Assembly: GCA_965221595.1 (NCBI GenBank)
Contig: OZ244900.1
Span: forward strand, 3,596,001-3,660,000
Source: JAAXGX01 sp965221595
GTDB taxonomy: Bacteria; Acidobacteriota; Vicinamibacteria; Vicinamibacterales; UBA8438
Direction: 5' to 3'
Length of the DNA stretch: 64,000 nt
Position 1 is the stretch's first letter. Each line of letters begins with the position of its first letter. Below the pieces are notes generated by a model. That model did not search any database and was not told the DNA's origin. It saw only the letters and a list, made by a program, of their open reading frames with translations. Made by a program: the position numbers and the translations under genes. Of this stretch, positions 51,769 through 60,530 are shown piece by piece.

Positions 51769-52587
51769 TCAGCGAGGCTCCCGGCGCAGGTGACCGTAGA
51801 GCAGCTCTTCCGAGAACTCCACGCACTTGAACTCCAGGACTCGTGCATTCTCCTCGAGCAGGCGGTACAGCGTCAGCCGGATCGTCCAGGGCCGCGTGTA
51901 CACGTTCTCGTCCTCCAGGGTCGCCTCGTACCTCATGTGGTTCGGGCCAATCGGCGTGTAGCGCTCCTGCACACGCAGCGCCGCGCTGTGGAAGTTGCCG
52001 GCGCGGTCGAGCCACGCCTCGCCGTTGAAACCCTCGACGTCGACTACGAGACTCTCGCCGTCCCAGCGCCCGTGGGAGCGCCCCATCCACGAGTCGATCG
52101 GCGGCGGCTCGGGCTCGTCCTTGTCCATGTGGATGGTCCGCACGGCTTCCGCGTAGCCGTAGGCAATCAGGATCTTGTCGGTCCCCTGCACGATCTGGAA
52201 GGGATAGGGCAGGTAGGTGGCGCGTGGCACGCCCGGCATGTAGCACTTGGCCTCCGGATCCTCCGTCAGCCGGTTCTCGAAGTTGGTCTGCTTCTGCTCG
52301 ACCGCCCAGTCCTGGTAGGGGATCTCGTTGTCCACGACGATGCCCTGCCCCGGCGGAACCGCGCCGATTGCGCCGCCCACCGGCAGCCCGGGATAGGCAG
52401 GATGGTCCTGGATGTCCCAGTGCGCCGTGCCGATGGTCTGCCAGATCCCGTTCAGGTCGGGCACGCCGTCGGCCGTTCGGGGCGCCGTGTAGGTGGAAGA
52501 CTGCCCGGCAGCCGGCCCGGCAGCCAGCAGCACGACCACACCCGCCGCGGCCACCGCCGGCAGCGCGCCTCGCAACCTATTCTGCAT
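51769..52587 (-). CDS. Secreted protein of the G-x-PDL-x-GIW family, copy 2
   Basis: A 272-residue paralogue of the gene at 49961: signal peptide (1-28), TADGVPDLNGIWQ, GRWDGESLVVDVEGFNG and YTRPWTIRL. The two share layout but differ in the middle. A GGAGATC site precedes the ATG. Placed head of the run VOC / copy 1 / DUF6152, so the set may act on one secreted substrate; the function is unknown. Confidence 0.65.
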   Translation of the reverse strand: MQNRLRGALPAVAAAGVVVLLAAGPAAGQSSTYTAPRTADGVPDLNGIWQTIGTAHWDIQDHPAYPGLPVGGAIGAVPPGQGIVVDNEIPYQDWAVEQKQTNFENRLTEDPEAKCYMPGVPRATYLPYPFQIVQGTDKILIAYGYAEAVRTIHMDKDEPEPPPIDSWMGRSHGRWDGESLVVDVEGFNGEAWLDRAGNFHSAALRVQERYTPIGPNHMRYEATLEDENVYTRPWTIRLTLYRLLEENARVLEFKCVEFSEELLYGHLRREPR

Positions 52588-52694
52588 CTGAACGATCTCC
52601 TTTCGCGCCGACCCGCGCGGCGCTGCGTATGAACCCACGCGACAGCGCGGGTCGGGACAGGCCACCCGCCGGCCGCCCCGGCCAGCCTCCGATG

Positions 52695-52700
52695 TAAACT
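52695..52700 (+). promoter_or_regulatory. -10 box (TAAACT) for a probable leaderless transcript
   Basis: TAAACT ends nine bases before the ATG at 52710; only GGAAG lies between, too close to serve as a strong ribosome site. Confidence 0.35.
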
Positions 52701-52709
52701 GGAAGTTGT

Positions 52710-53261
52710 ATGGAGAACTCGTTTCGCGCCGGGCCACCCACCCTCATCGCTGTCCTCCTGATCGCGGCGCCGGCCCTCGCCCAGCCGCCGCTGGCCGAAG
52801 TGGCTCGCAAGGAGGCGGCGCGCCGCGCGTCCATCAGCGAGAAGTCAAGATTCTATACCAATGACGACCTCACGGGCGGCTTGCGCCTGACCGCCGCCGC
52901 ACCGCGCCGCCCGGTGGCGGAATCCGGCGACCCGGCGCCGCCCACGGGCGCGGCGACGAACGAAGCCGTCGGTGAGCCGCGCGACGAGGCCTACTGGCGC
53001 GACCGGATCTCGGTCGCGCGCGACGCCAGGCAGCGGGCCGAGCTGCTCGCCGAAGCCCTGCAGAACCGCGTCGACGGCCTGCTGGCCGCGTTCACGGCGC
53101 GCGACGACCCGGCCCAGCGCGCCGGCCTCGAACGCGACCGCGCCGAGGCCCTGTCGGAGCTGGAAGCCACCCGCACCGAGATCGACCGGCTCACGGGCGA
53201 AATTGCCGCGATCCGCGAGGAAGCCCGCCGCGAAGGCGTCCTCCCCGGCTGGCTGCGCTGA
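52710..53261 (+). CDS. Exported coiled-coil hypothetical protein
   Basis: A 183-residue protein with a signal peptide (1-25, ending ALAQ), an Ala/Pro-rich linker and a C-terminal coiled coil (about 95-175) rich in Arg, Glu and Ala. EVARKEAARRASI near the N-terminus resembles small Acidobacterial secreted proteins. Unknown function; divergent from copy 2 and convergent with the M49 gene. Confidence 0.6.
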   Translation: MENSFRAGPPTLIAVLLIAAPALAQPPLAEVARKEAARRASISEKSRFYTNDDLTGGLRLTAAAPRRPVAESGDPAPPTGAATNEAVGEPRDEAYWRDRISVARDARQRAELLAEALQNRVDGLLAAFTARDDPAQRAGLERDRAEALSELEATRTEIDRLTGEIAAIREEARREGVLPGWLR

Positions 53262-53284
53262 AACCGCCGGACCGCAGGAACGCG

Positions 53285-56113
53285 TCAGTCCGTCATCGAC
53301 CACAGCCGCTCGAAGTAGCCCCACAGGTCGAGCGTGAGCACCTCCTCGCCGGCCGGCGTCCGCGGCTGGGGCTGGCGGAAGTCGTCCGGCGTTTCGGTCA
53401 GCCAGTGCATCAGGCCTTCGTGCAGTTCGGGCGAATAGGGAGCCTCCACCTCGTACACGCACAGGTAGCTGAGCGGCGCGCCGGCCAGCTGGCGCTGTGG
53501 CGCGTAGCGCGTCGAGGCCCGGAAGTGCGGCGAGCGGGCCACGTCGATCATGTGGTTGTCGGTGTACCACGCGTTGTACTCCGCATCGTGGCCGAGGTCG
53601 GTCGGGTGCGAGAAGACGAGCATCGTGGACTCCCGCGCCTGCCCCGGCGGCGCGGGCTCGCCGTAGACCCCGATGCGGGAATAGGTCGCCGAGCCGACCA
53701 CCGTGACGCCCTCGATGGGCGCGGGCGGGTCGGTTGCGGACGTCCCACCTTCCAGCGGGTAGAGACCAGCGTAGAAGGGCGTCCGCAGCGGCACCGCGGG
53801 CTCCTGCTGCTGGCGCAGCTCGAACACGCTGGCGCCGGTCGCCCCGCCCGCGGCGAGCAGCGGTGCCGTCCGCTGCTCGCGGTAGCGTGCCAGCGCCGCC
53901 TCCCCGTCAGCGGTGAACAACTCGACCAGCAGGTGCGGGCCGGCCGCCGCACGATCCGCCGCCGGGTCCGCACCGGCAGCCGGCAACGTCTTGCCCGAGT
54001 ACTCCAGCATCTGTCGCGTGAGGTCCTGCGGGTACGAGATGCGCACGTCGGTGATCGACCCGTCCGCGCCGGTGACCGGCTCGAGCCTCGGCATCACGAA
54101 GCCGGTGTACGAGGGCAGATCAACCGCCGCCACGCGCTCGAGCACCTCGTCGCGCAGGGCCGGATCGAAGCGGATGCCGTAGGACTCGAACAGCGCCCGG
54201 GCGGCGTCGTAGTCGCCCTCCGACTTGATGCGCTGCACCTCGGCCAGCAGGCGGCCAACCCCGTCGCGAAACGCCTGCGCGTCGGTTACCACGTGGTACG
54301 TGCGGCCGTCGCGCCGGCGCACCTCGACGGCGTCCGTGTTGTCGATCAGCCAGTGGACCACCATCTGCCGGTTGCGCATGTGATCCTGTTCGAGCTGGTC
54401 CCCTTCGCGCACGCGGCGGAGTTGGAGGATGGCGTTGCGGGCATACGCCTCGTATTCGGCGAGCGCGATGTCCGGCTGGTCGGCGGCGTCGACGATGCCG
54501 ATCTCGGCCAGCCGGGGGTCGGCAATGAAGTACAGCGCGACGAGGTCGGCGCGGGCCTCCTCCAGGGCGGAGTACTGCTCGCGCAGGAACGGTTGCGCGT
54601 TGCCGCCGAGGTGCTCCGCAAGCTGGCCGGACGCATGCCCGATCACCTCGTGCATGTTCACGGTCAGGTCGCCGGCCAGGCTCCCCCACTGCTCGGCGCG
54701 CGCGGTCTCCGCCTCGTCCCAGGTGAACTCCGCCCGGTAGGCCGCCGGCTGCGACAGGTCGTAGGCTGCGATCACGTTCGAGAGCGAGATCGACTTGCTG
54801 CCGTACTCCTCTCGGACAGTCTGGTCATTGGGCAGGTTGATGCCGATGGGCGAGATCGGCCCCGCGTCGCCGATCTCGATGACGACGTCGATGGCGTTGG
54901 CGGTGATGCCGCGGACCCCTGCCTTGCGGTATTGCGGATCCCAGGGCATGTGATCCTCGAACCACTGGGCGTGCTCGGCCAGGGTGCGGATAGCCTCCGT
55001 CTTCTCGCGGTTGACGTAGTAGACGAGCGCCTCCCACGCGCCCTTGACACCGCGCGCATCCATGTAGACCTCGGTGAAGCCGTTGATTGTGTCTACGGGC
55101 GACGCCTGGTCGGCCACCCACGCAATGTCGTAGGCGCGCCGGTCGCCGGGCTCGCCGGTGCGGTACCACTGGACGAGCGCCTCGAGCGCAGCGGCCATCG
55201 GCTCGGTCGCGAACGGGATCGCGGCCTCCAGGTGCCGCACCACTTCCGTGAGATCCTCGGCGTAGCGGCCGTCGTCCGCTATCCGGTACACCTCTTCCTC
55301 GAGGCCGCCGTCGCGCTTGACCAGGCGGGAGTTGAGCGCGTAGCGCTCCTCGAATCCTTCGAGGTCGGCCATCGAGACGCCGTCGTACAGGTTGTTGGCG
55401 CTCGATAACAGGATGTCGCCGCCGTCGGCCGGCGTCTTGTTGGTGAGGATGGGATCGATGGTCGCGTCGAAGAACAGCGGCTCCAGACGGGCCAGCAGAG
55501 CCTCGAGCGTCTCGCCGTCCGCGGTCGGGAACCGCGCCCCGGCGGCCGCGGCCGCCGCGGCCGCGGCACGGAATGCCGCCGGGTCCAGCTCGAGGACGAA
55601 CTTGCGCGCGGTGAGGTTGTTGTACGGTCCCGTATTGATCCAGAACAGCTTCGTGTAGCGGTGGATGGCCGCGAGCGCGTCCCCGTCGACCGCCGCGCCG
55701 TGGATCAGGATCTCCTCGAGCACCTCCCGCATCTCCAGGTTGTGCTCGTAACGCTGGTCGTAGAAGATGTCGCGGCCGGCCAGCGCGGCGTTGTAGAGGT
55801 GCCAGATGAGCACCTTCTCGCGCAGGTCGAGCGCCTCGAAGCCGTCGGCGTAGATCTGCGCGACGGCGGCTTCGCCGATCCGCTCGAGCAGGTGCCGGCG
55901 GGGCGGCGTTTCGACGTCCGCGGCCGGCGGCGCCTCGGCGTCGGGCGCCGTAGCCGGCGGCGCCTCGACGTCGGGCCCGGCGGGTGGCAGCGGCGCGGCG
56001 GCGGAGGCAGCCAGCGCGGGCGGCGGCTCCGCCGGATGGAGGTACGCCGCAGCTGCGAGGGCCAGCAGGCTCAGGGTCACGAAGACGGGGACGACCGTTC
56101 GCGGACGCGTCAT
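53285..56113 (-). CDS. Exported M49 (dipeptidyl-peptidase III) metallopeptidase with C-terminal fusion
   Basis: A 942-residue protein: signal segment, a Pro/Ala-rich linker with repeated DAEAPPA, an M49 domain, then an extra domain. HEVIGH at 488-493 is the HExxGH zinc motif unique to DPP III, and EEARADLVALYF supplies the third ligand and catalytic area. The last about 150 residues (SRIGVYGEP..., FSHPTDLGHDAEYNAWYTDNH) look like an EthD-type dimeric alpha/beta barrel, which DPP III lacks. It cleaves dipeptides outside the cytoplasm. Divergent from the DPP4 gene. Confidence 0.85.
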   Translation of the reverse strand: MTRPRTVVPVFVTLSLLALAAAAYLHPAEPPPALAASAAAPLPPAGPDVEAPPATAPDAEAPPAADVETPPRRHLLERIGEAAVAQIYADGFEALDLREKVLIWHLYNAALAGRDIFYDQRYEHNLEMREVLEEILIHGAAVDGDALAAIHRYTKLFWINTGPYNNLTARKFVLELDPAAFRAAAAAAAAAGARFPTADGETLEALLARLEPLFFDATIDPILTNKTPADGGDILLSSANNLYDGVSMADLEGFEERYALNSRLVKRDGGLEEEVYRIADDGRYAEDLTEVVRHLEAAIPFATEPMAAALEALVQWYRTGEPGDRRAYDIAWVADQASPVDTINGFTEVYMDARGVKGAWEALVYYVNREKTEAIRTLAEHAQWFEDHMPWDPQYRKAGVRGITANAIDVVIEIGDAGPISPIGINLPNDQTVREEYGSKSISLSNVIAAYDLSQPAAYRAEFTWDEAETARAEQWGSLAGDLTVNMHEVIGHASGQLAEHLGGNAQPFLREQYSALEEARADLVALYFIADPRLAEIGIVDAADQPDIALAEYEAYARNAILQLRRVREGDQLEQDHMRNRQMVVHWLIDNTDAVEVRRRDGRTYHVVTDAQAFRDGVGRLLAEVQRIKSEGDYDAARALFESYGIRFDPALRDEVLERVAAVDLPSYTGFVMPRLEPVTGADGSITDVRISYPQDLTRQMLEYSGKTLPAAGADPAADRAAAGPHLLVELFTADGEAALARYREQRTAPLLAAGGATGASVFELRQQQEPAVPLRTPFYAGLYPLEGGTSATDPPAPIEGVTVVGSATYSRIGVYGEPAPPGQARESTMLVFSHPTDLGHDAEYNAWYTDNHMIDVARSPHFRASTRYAPQRQLAGAPLSYLCVYEVEAPYSPELHEGLMHWLTETPDDFRQPQPRTPAGEEVLTLDLWGYFERLWSMTD

Positions 56114-56190
56114 CGGGGATCCTCCAGTGTCGAGCGAACCGCCACGGTAGAATTGGAGCGCTTCGCAATTATACCGGCGGGAGGATTGCC

Positions 56191-58488
56191 ATGAGTTTCT
56201 GCCCCGAACCCCACGGCGGCCGGCTGCGGCGACGCGTGCGCCCAGTCCCCCCGCTGCTGGCCGCGCTCGCCGCAGCGCTGTGTCTCGCGGCGAGCGCGAC
56301 GCCGGGCGCCGCCCAGCAGCGCGAGCTGACGCTCGCCGACATCTTCGACCCGGCCCACCGGGTCGACTTCGACGGCAATCCGCCCCGCGGTCTCGAGTGG
56401 CTCGACGACCACCACTACCTGCAGTCCGCGGGTCAGGGCGGCCCGCCGCTCAAGGTGGATGCAGAGTCGGGCGCCGGTGCGCCGCTCTTCGACGCAGCCG
56501 CCCTGGAGGCGGCCATCGCCGACGTGCCGGGGATCGACGCGGCGCAGGCCGGCCGGCTGGCGCGCAGCCGCCGTCACCTGCTGAACGCCGGCCGGACCGC
56601 GCTGGTCTTCGACTTCGACAACGACCTGTACTACCACGAGCTGGGCGCCGCGCAGGTGACCCGCCTCACACGCAGCCCGGAGGCCGAGCAGGAGGTGTCG
56701 TTCAGCCCGGACGGGCGCCTGGTCGCGTTCGTCCGCAACCACGATCTCCACGTCGTCGAGGTCGACCGGCCGCAGGCGCGTGCGCTCACCACCGACGGCA
56801 GCGACGTAGTGCGCAACGGCGTGCTCGACTGGGTGTACCAGGAGGAAATCTACGGCCGCGGCAACTTCCGCGGCTACTGGTGGAGCCCCGACTCGACGCA
56901 CATCGCGTTCCTGCGCCTCGACGGCGCCGAGGTGCCGACGTTCACGATTGTGGACCACATCGAGTACCACCCCGAGGTCGAGACGTGGTCGTACCCCAAG
57001 GCGGGCGATCCGAACCCCGTCGTCCGCCTCGGCATCGTGGGCGCAGCGGGCAGCGACGCCGCGTGGGTGGATCTGGCCGCCTACACCGGCAGTCAGCCGC
57101 TGATCGTCAGCGTCGGCTGGACCCCGGACGGCGGGCGCGTCGTCTTCCAGGTCCAGGATCGCGAGCAGACCTGGCTCGACCTCAACGTCGCCGACCGGCA
57201 ATCTGGGCATCCCACGACGCTGCTGCGTGAGACCACCGAGGCCTGGGTCAACGTCAACGGGCCGCCGCGCTGGCTGGCGGACGGCTCATTCCTCTGGCTG
57301 AGCGAGCGCTCGGGCTGGAAGCACCTGTATCACCACCGGGCCGACGGCACGCTGGTGCGGCAGATCACGCGCGGCGAGTGGGAGGTGCGCCAGGTGCACG
57401 GTGCCGACGAGGAAACCGGGTGGATCTACTGGTCGGGGACCGAGCGCAGCCACATCGGGAGCGATGCGTACCGCGTGCGGTTCGACGGGTCGGGCCTCAC
57501 CCGTCTGTCCGTGCAGCCCGGCACGCATCGCGTGCAGTTCAACCCGGGCTTCACGCGCTACATCGACACGTGGAGCAGCCTCGCCGTGCCGCCCCAGGTG
57601 CGGCTGCACGCGGCAGACGGCACCGAGCGCCGCGTCATCGACGCGAACGAGGCCACCGTCCTGGCCGAGTACGACCTGTCGACGCCGGAGCTGCTGCAGG
57701 TATCGAACCGCGACGGTTTCCGCATGGAAGCCGTGCTGATCCGGCCGCCGGACTTCGACCCCGCGCGCCGCTACCCGGTCTACCAGCACGTCTACGGCGG
57801 CCCGCACGTCCAGCGGGTGCGCGACGTGTGGAGCGGGTCGACGTACCTGTTCTGGCAACTGCTGGCCCAGCGAGGCGTCATCGTGTGGGTGCTCGACAAC
57901 CGGACGGCCAGCGGCAAGGGCGCCGTGTCGACCTGGCCCGTCTACGAGAACTTCGGGGCCAGCGAGCTGCGGGACATCGAGGACGGACTCGACTGGCTGG
58001 TGTCGCAGCCGTACGTCGACCCGCACCGCATCGGCATCGAGGGCTGGAGCTACGGCGGCTTCATGGTGAGTTACGCCCTCACGCACAGCGACCGCTTCGC
58101 GATGGGCATCGCCGGCGGGTCGGTAACCGACTGGCGCGACTACGACACCATCTACACCGAGCGCTACATGCGTACGCCGCAGAACAATCCGGAGGGCTAT
58201 CGGCGCAGCGCCCCGCGCTTCGCGGCCGGCGACCTCAACGGCGCCCTGCTGCTCGTGCACGGCACGCTGGACGAGAACGTCCACATGCAGAACACCCTGC
58301 AGTTCGCCTACGCGCTGCAGCAGGCCGGCAAGCGCTTCGACATGATGCTCTACCCGCGCTCGCGACACCGGCTGGGCGGCCTCGACCTCGAGCTGCACCG
58401 GCACACCATGATGCTCGACTTCGTCATGAGGCACCTGCAGCCGGAGACCGCGGCGGCGCCCGCCACGTCGGCAGACGCCGGGGACTGA
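56191..58488 (+). CDS. Exported dipeptidyl-peptidase IV-type serine peptidase (S9B)
   Basis: A 765-residue protein with a signal peptide (1-42), a beta-propeller and an alpha/beta-hydrolase domain. The triad is Ser620 (GWSYGGFM), Asp694 (GTLDENVHM) and His726 (YPRSRHRLGG). The Glu-Glu pair in DWVYQEEIYGR is the N-terminus clamp of DPP4, so it should release X-Pro dipeptides. With the M49 gene next door (divergent) it forms a periplasmic peptide-scavenging pair. Preceded by GGGAGGA. Confidence 0.92.
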   Translation: MSFCPEPHGGRLRRRVRPVPPLLAALAAALCLAASATPGAAQQRELTLADIFDPAHRVDFDGNPPRGLEWLDDHHYLQSAGQGGPPLKVDAESGAGAPLFDAAALEAAIADVPGIDAAQAGRLARSRRHLLNAGRTALVFDFDNDLYYHELGAAQVTRLTRSPEAEQEVSFSPDGRLVAFVRNHDLHVVEVDRPQARALTTDGSDVVRNGVLDWVYQEEIYGRGNFRGYWWSPDSTHIAFLRLDGAEVPTFTIVDHIEYHPEVETWSYPKAGDPNPVVRLGIVGAAGSDAAWVDLAAYTGSQPLIVSVGWTPDGGRVVFQVQDREQTWLDLNVADRQSGHPTTLLRETTEAWVNVNGPPRWLADGSFLWLSERSGWKHLYHHRADGTLVRQITRGEWEVRQVHGADEETGWIYWSGTERSHIGSDAYRVRFDGSGLTRLSVQPGTHRVQFNPGFTRYIDTWSSLAVPPQVRLHAADGTERRVIDANEATVLAEYDLSTPELLQVSNRDGFRMEAVLIRPPDFDPARRYPVYQHVYGGPHVQRVRDVWSGSTYLFWQLLAQRGVIVWVLDNRTASGKGAVSTWPVYENFGASELRDIEDGLDWLVSQPYVDPHRIGIEGWSYGGFMVSYALTHSDRFAMGIAGGSVTDWRDYDTIYTERYMRTPQNNPEGYRRSAPRFAAGDLNGALLLVHGTLDENVHMQNTLQFAYALQQAGKRFDMMLYPRSRHRLGGLDLELHRHTMMLDFVMRHLQPETAAAPATSADAGD

Positions 58489-58510
58489 AGCGGCCGGCGC
58501 AAGCGGACGC

Positions 58511-59245
58511 TCACTGCAGATGGCGGCCGCCGTCCACGCGCAGCGTCTCGCCCGTGATGAAGTCCGTCTCGATCAGCGCCAGGACGGCCGTGACGAGCGC
58601 CTCATCGCCGCCCCAGCGCCCCAGCGGCGTCGCCCGCTCGACCGCTTCCACTTCCTGCGCCTGCATGTCCGCCGGCGGACGGATCGGCCCCGGTGCAACG
58701 GCGTTGACGAGAACGCCGTCGCCGGCCAGCTCGAGCGCAAGCGCCTCGGTGAGCGCGATGACGGCCGCCTTCGCGACGTAGTAGGGCAGGTAGCCGGGGT
58801 AGCGCGGCCGCCCGCTGCGCGCGATCCAGTCGGAGACGTTGACGATCCGACCGCGGCCGGCAGCGCGCAGGTGGGGGATCGCGGCCAGCGCGCACAGGTA
58901 GGCCCCGCGGGCATCGACAGCGAGCGCCCGGTCCCAGGCAGACTCGTCCAGTTCGGCCAGCGGCGTCGCGACGTAGGCCGAGGCCATGTTGATCAGGATG
59001 TCGAGCCGCCCCCGGGCCGCTACGGTCTCCGCGACCAGACGGCGGCACTCCTCGGCGTCGCTCAGGTCGGCCTGCGTGGTCCGCAAGCGCGCGGCGGCGG
59101 CTCGCGGCAGCGCCGCGGGCGCTGCCGCGAGCCGCCGCCGACACGAGAGGTGAACGTACGCGCCGCGACGGGCCAGCTCCGCCGCCACGGACAGCCCGAC
59201 GCGCCGCGCGCCGGTGACGATTGCGACCTGGCCTGTCAGGTCCAT
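58511..59245 (-). CDS. Short-chain dehydrogenase/reductase
   Basis: A 244-residue SDR of the classical type. TGARRVGLSVA binds the dinucleotide, and Ser138, Tyr155 and Lys159 form the catalytic set (NVSDW, YYVAK). The glycine motif is TGARRVG, a less usual form seen in pteridine-reductase-like SDRs. NADPH use is suggested by the Arg residues. Substrate unknown. Convergent with the DPP4 gene and downstream of the hydroxylase operon. Confidence 0.88.
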   Translation of the reverse strand: MDLTGQVAIVTGARRVGLSVAAELARRGAYVHLSCRRRLAAAPAALPRAAAARLRTTQADLSDAEECRRLVAETVAARGRLDILINMASAYVATPLAELDESAWDRALAVDARGAYLCALAAIPHLRAAGRGRIVNVSDWIARSGRPRYPGYLPYYVAKAAVIALTEALALELAGDGVLVNAVAPGPIRPPADMQAQEVEAVERATPLGRWGGDEALVTAVLALIETDFITGETLRVDGGRHLQ

Positions 59246-59261
59246 GGCGGCCGGCGGGCCG

Positions 59262-59690
59262 TCACTCGGTGCTGGACTTGCCGGCGCCGGGCACGCGGGG
59301 GTTCAGGATCTCGTCGATCAGGAAGACGTCGGTCAGCAGGGCCCGCAGATGGATCAGCGCGTTGAGGTTGTCGATCATCTGCGAGCTGACGGCCGGCTGG
59401 GCCTGCACCATGCGCACGGCAGCCAGAGCGTCGGCGGCGTCCCGCCCGAGCACCTCGATGAACGGCTGGTACCGCGCCCGGGCCTCGTCACCACGCGCCG
59501 CGACAACCGACGAGAACAGTTCGGCGAGCACCGTGAGCGCAGCGGCCAACCGTTCCAGGAACTCGCGAACCTGCGCCGACGACTTGGACGCCTGCTCGCC
59601 GGACACGCCCTGGGCCGCGTAGGCGAGGCAGAACTCGTAGCTCTCCTCGATGGCGTCGATGCGAGCCTGCAGCTCGGCGGCGGTGCTCAC
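59262..59690 (-). CDS. Small helical protein in the molybdenum-hydroxylase operon
   Basis: A 142-residue all-helical protein without signal or membrane segment, starting VSTAAELQARIDAIEESYEF. The GTG start overlaps the cytochrome b stop by four bases, so it belongs to the operon. It may be a chaperone or regulator for the hydroxylase; there is no recognised family, and this role is inferred from position only. Confidence 0.5.
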   Translation of the reverse strand: MSTAAELQARIDAIEESYEFCLAYAAQGVSGEQASKSSAQVREFLERLAAALTVLAELFSSVVAARGDEARARYQPFIEVLGRDAADALAAVRMVQAQPAVSSQMIDNLNALIHLRALLTDVFLIDEILNPRVPGAGKSSTE

Positions 59691-60529
59691 CCCTTGTTGG
59701 ATTCCCGCGAGACGACCCAGCGGTCGGGGTCGTGGTGCTCGAGATACCGATCGCGGTCGACGTAGCCGAGGATCATCGACTTCGTGAGCCAGAACTTGTC
59801 GGGCCGCACCGCGAAGTAGACGTGCGTCAGGGTCAGGGTCACGAACAGGACGCCGCCCAGGCCGTGGATGACGTACATGAGACCCCAGGTCTCGTCGGCG
59901 AGCAGATAGGCGTTGCGCGGCCAGAACATCGAGTCGATGCGCAGCATCAGCACGACGCCCGTGCCGATCACGGCCAAGCCCGCCAGGGTCACGGCCAAGT
60001 GGTACAGCTTGTGGTCCAGCGGGTACTTGCCGTGCTTGCGGATCGGGGCGGTCTGCTGCCCGGCCTGCCGGCGAATGCGGTTCCACGCTTCGGCCAGGTC
60101 GCTCGGCAGAATCCAGATGGACCAGAAGTCGAGGAAGAACGTGGCGTGGACCATGTGATAGACCACAGACACGGTCAGCAGCACGCCCGCCACCCAGTGG
60201 ATGGTCAGCCAGGGGAACTGGATGCCGACAATCGGGAAAAAGCCCGTGACGAGCAGCGCGATCATGGATGCTGCCATCACCCAGTGGAAGTACCTGGCCG
60301 CCGCTGTGTGCCGCGTGATGCGCGCCGGCACGTCGGCCGCGGCCCCCGACTCGGCGCCGGCGCCGGCGCCATTGGCGCGGGCCAGCCGGGGCAGCCAGAC
60401 GACAGCGTAGACGATATGGAAGGCGATGAACGCGACGGCCGCCCAGAAGGCCAGGTAGAGCAGGTCCCAGGAGACGCGCACGAGCATCTCCTGGCCCCAC
60501 GGATCGGTGCCCCACTGGAAGAATTCCAT
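59687..60529 (-). CDS. Membrane cytochrome b (formate dehydrogenase gamma / b561-like)
   Basis: A 280-residue protein with about five transmembrane helices. His residues in the helices ARYFHWVMAASM, LTIHWVAGV, VVYHMVHATFF and YVIHGLGGVLFV fit a di-haem b core of the FDH-gamma/NarI group. It would carry electrons from the molybdenum hydroxylase into the quinone pool. Such a pairing with xanthine-dehydrogenase-type subunits is uncommon. Its ATG is one base from the FAD-subunit stop. Confidence 0.82.
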   Translation of the reverse strand: MEFFQWGTDPWGQEMLVRVSWDLLYLAFWAAVAFIAFHIVYAVVWLPRLARANGAGAGAESGAAADVPARITRHTAAARYFHWVMAASMIALLVTGFFPIVGIQFPWLTIHWVAGVLLTVSVVYHMVHATFFLDFWSIWILPSDLAEAWNRIRRQAGQQTAPIRKHGKYPLDHKLYHLAVTLAGLAVIGTGVVLMLRIDSMFWPRNAYLLADETWGLMYVIHGLGGVLFVTLTLTHVYFAVRPDKFWLTKSMILGYVDRDRYLEHHDPDRWVVSRESNKG

Positions 60530-60530
60530 C

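Noticed and set aside
53405..55408. Plus-strand 667-residue ORF opposite the M49 gene
   Set aside because: Shadow of the real gene; no motifs, and the M49 zinc motif on the other strand is unambiguous.
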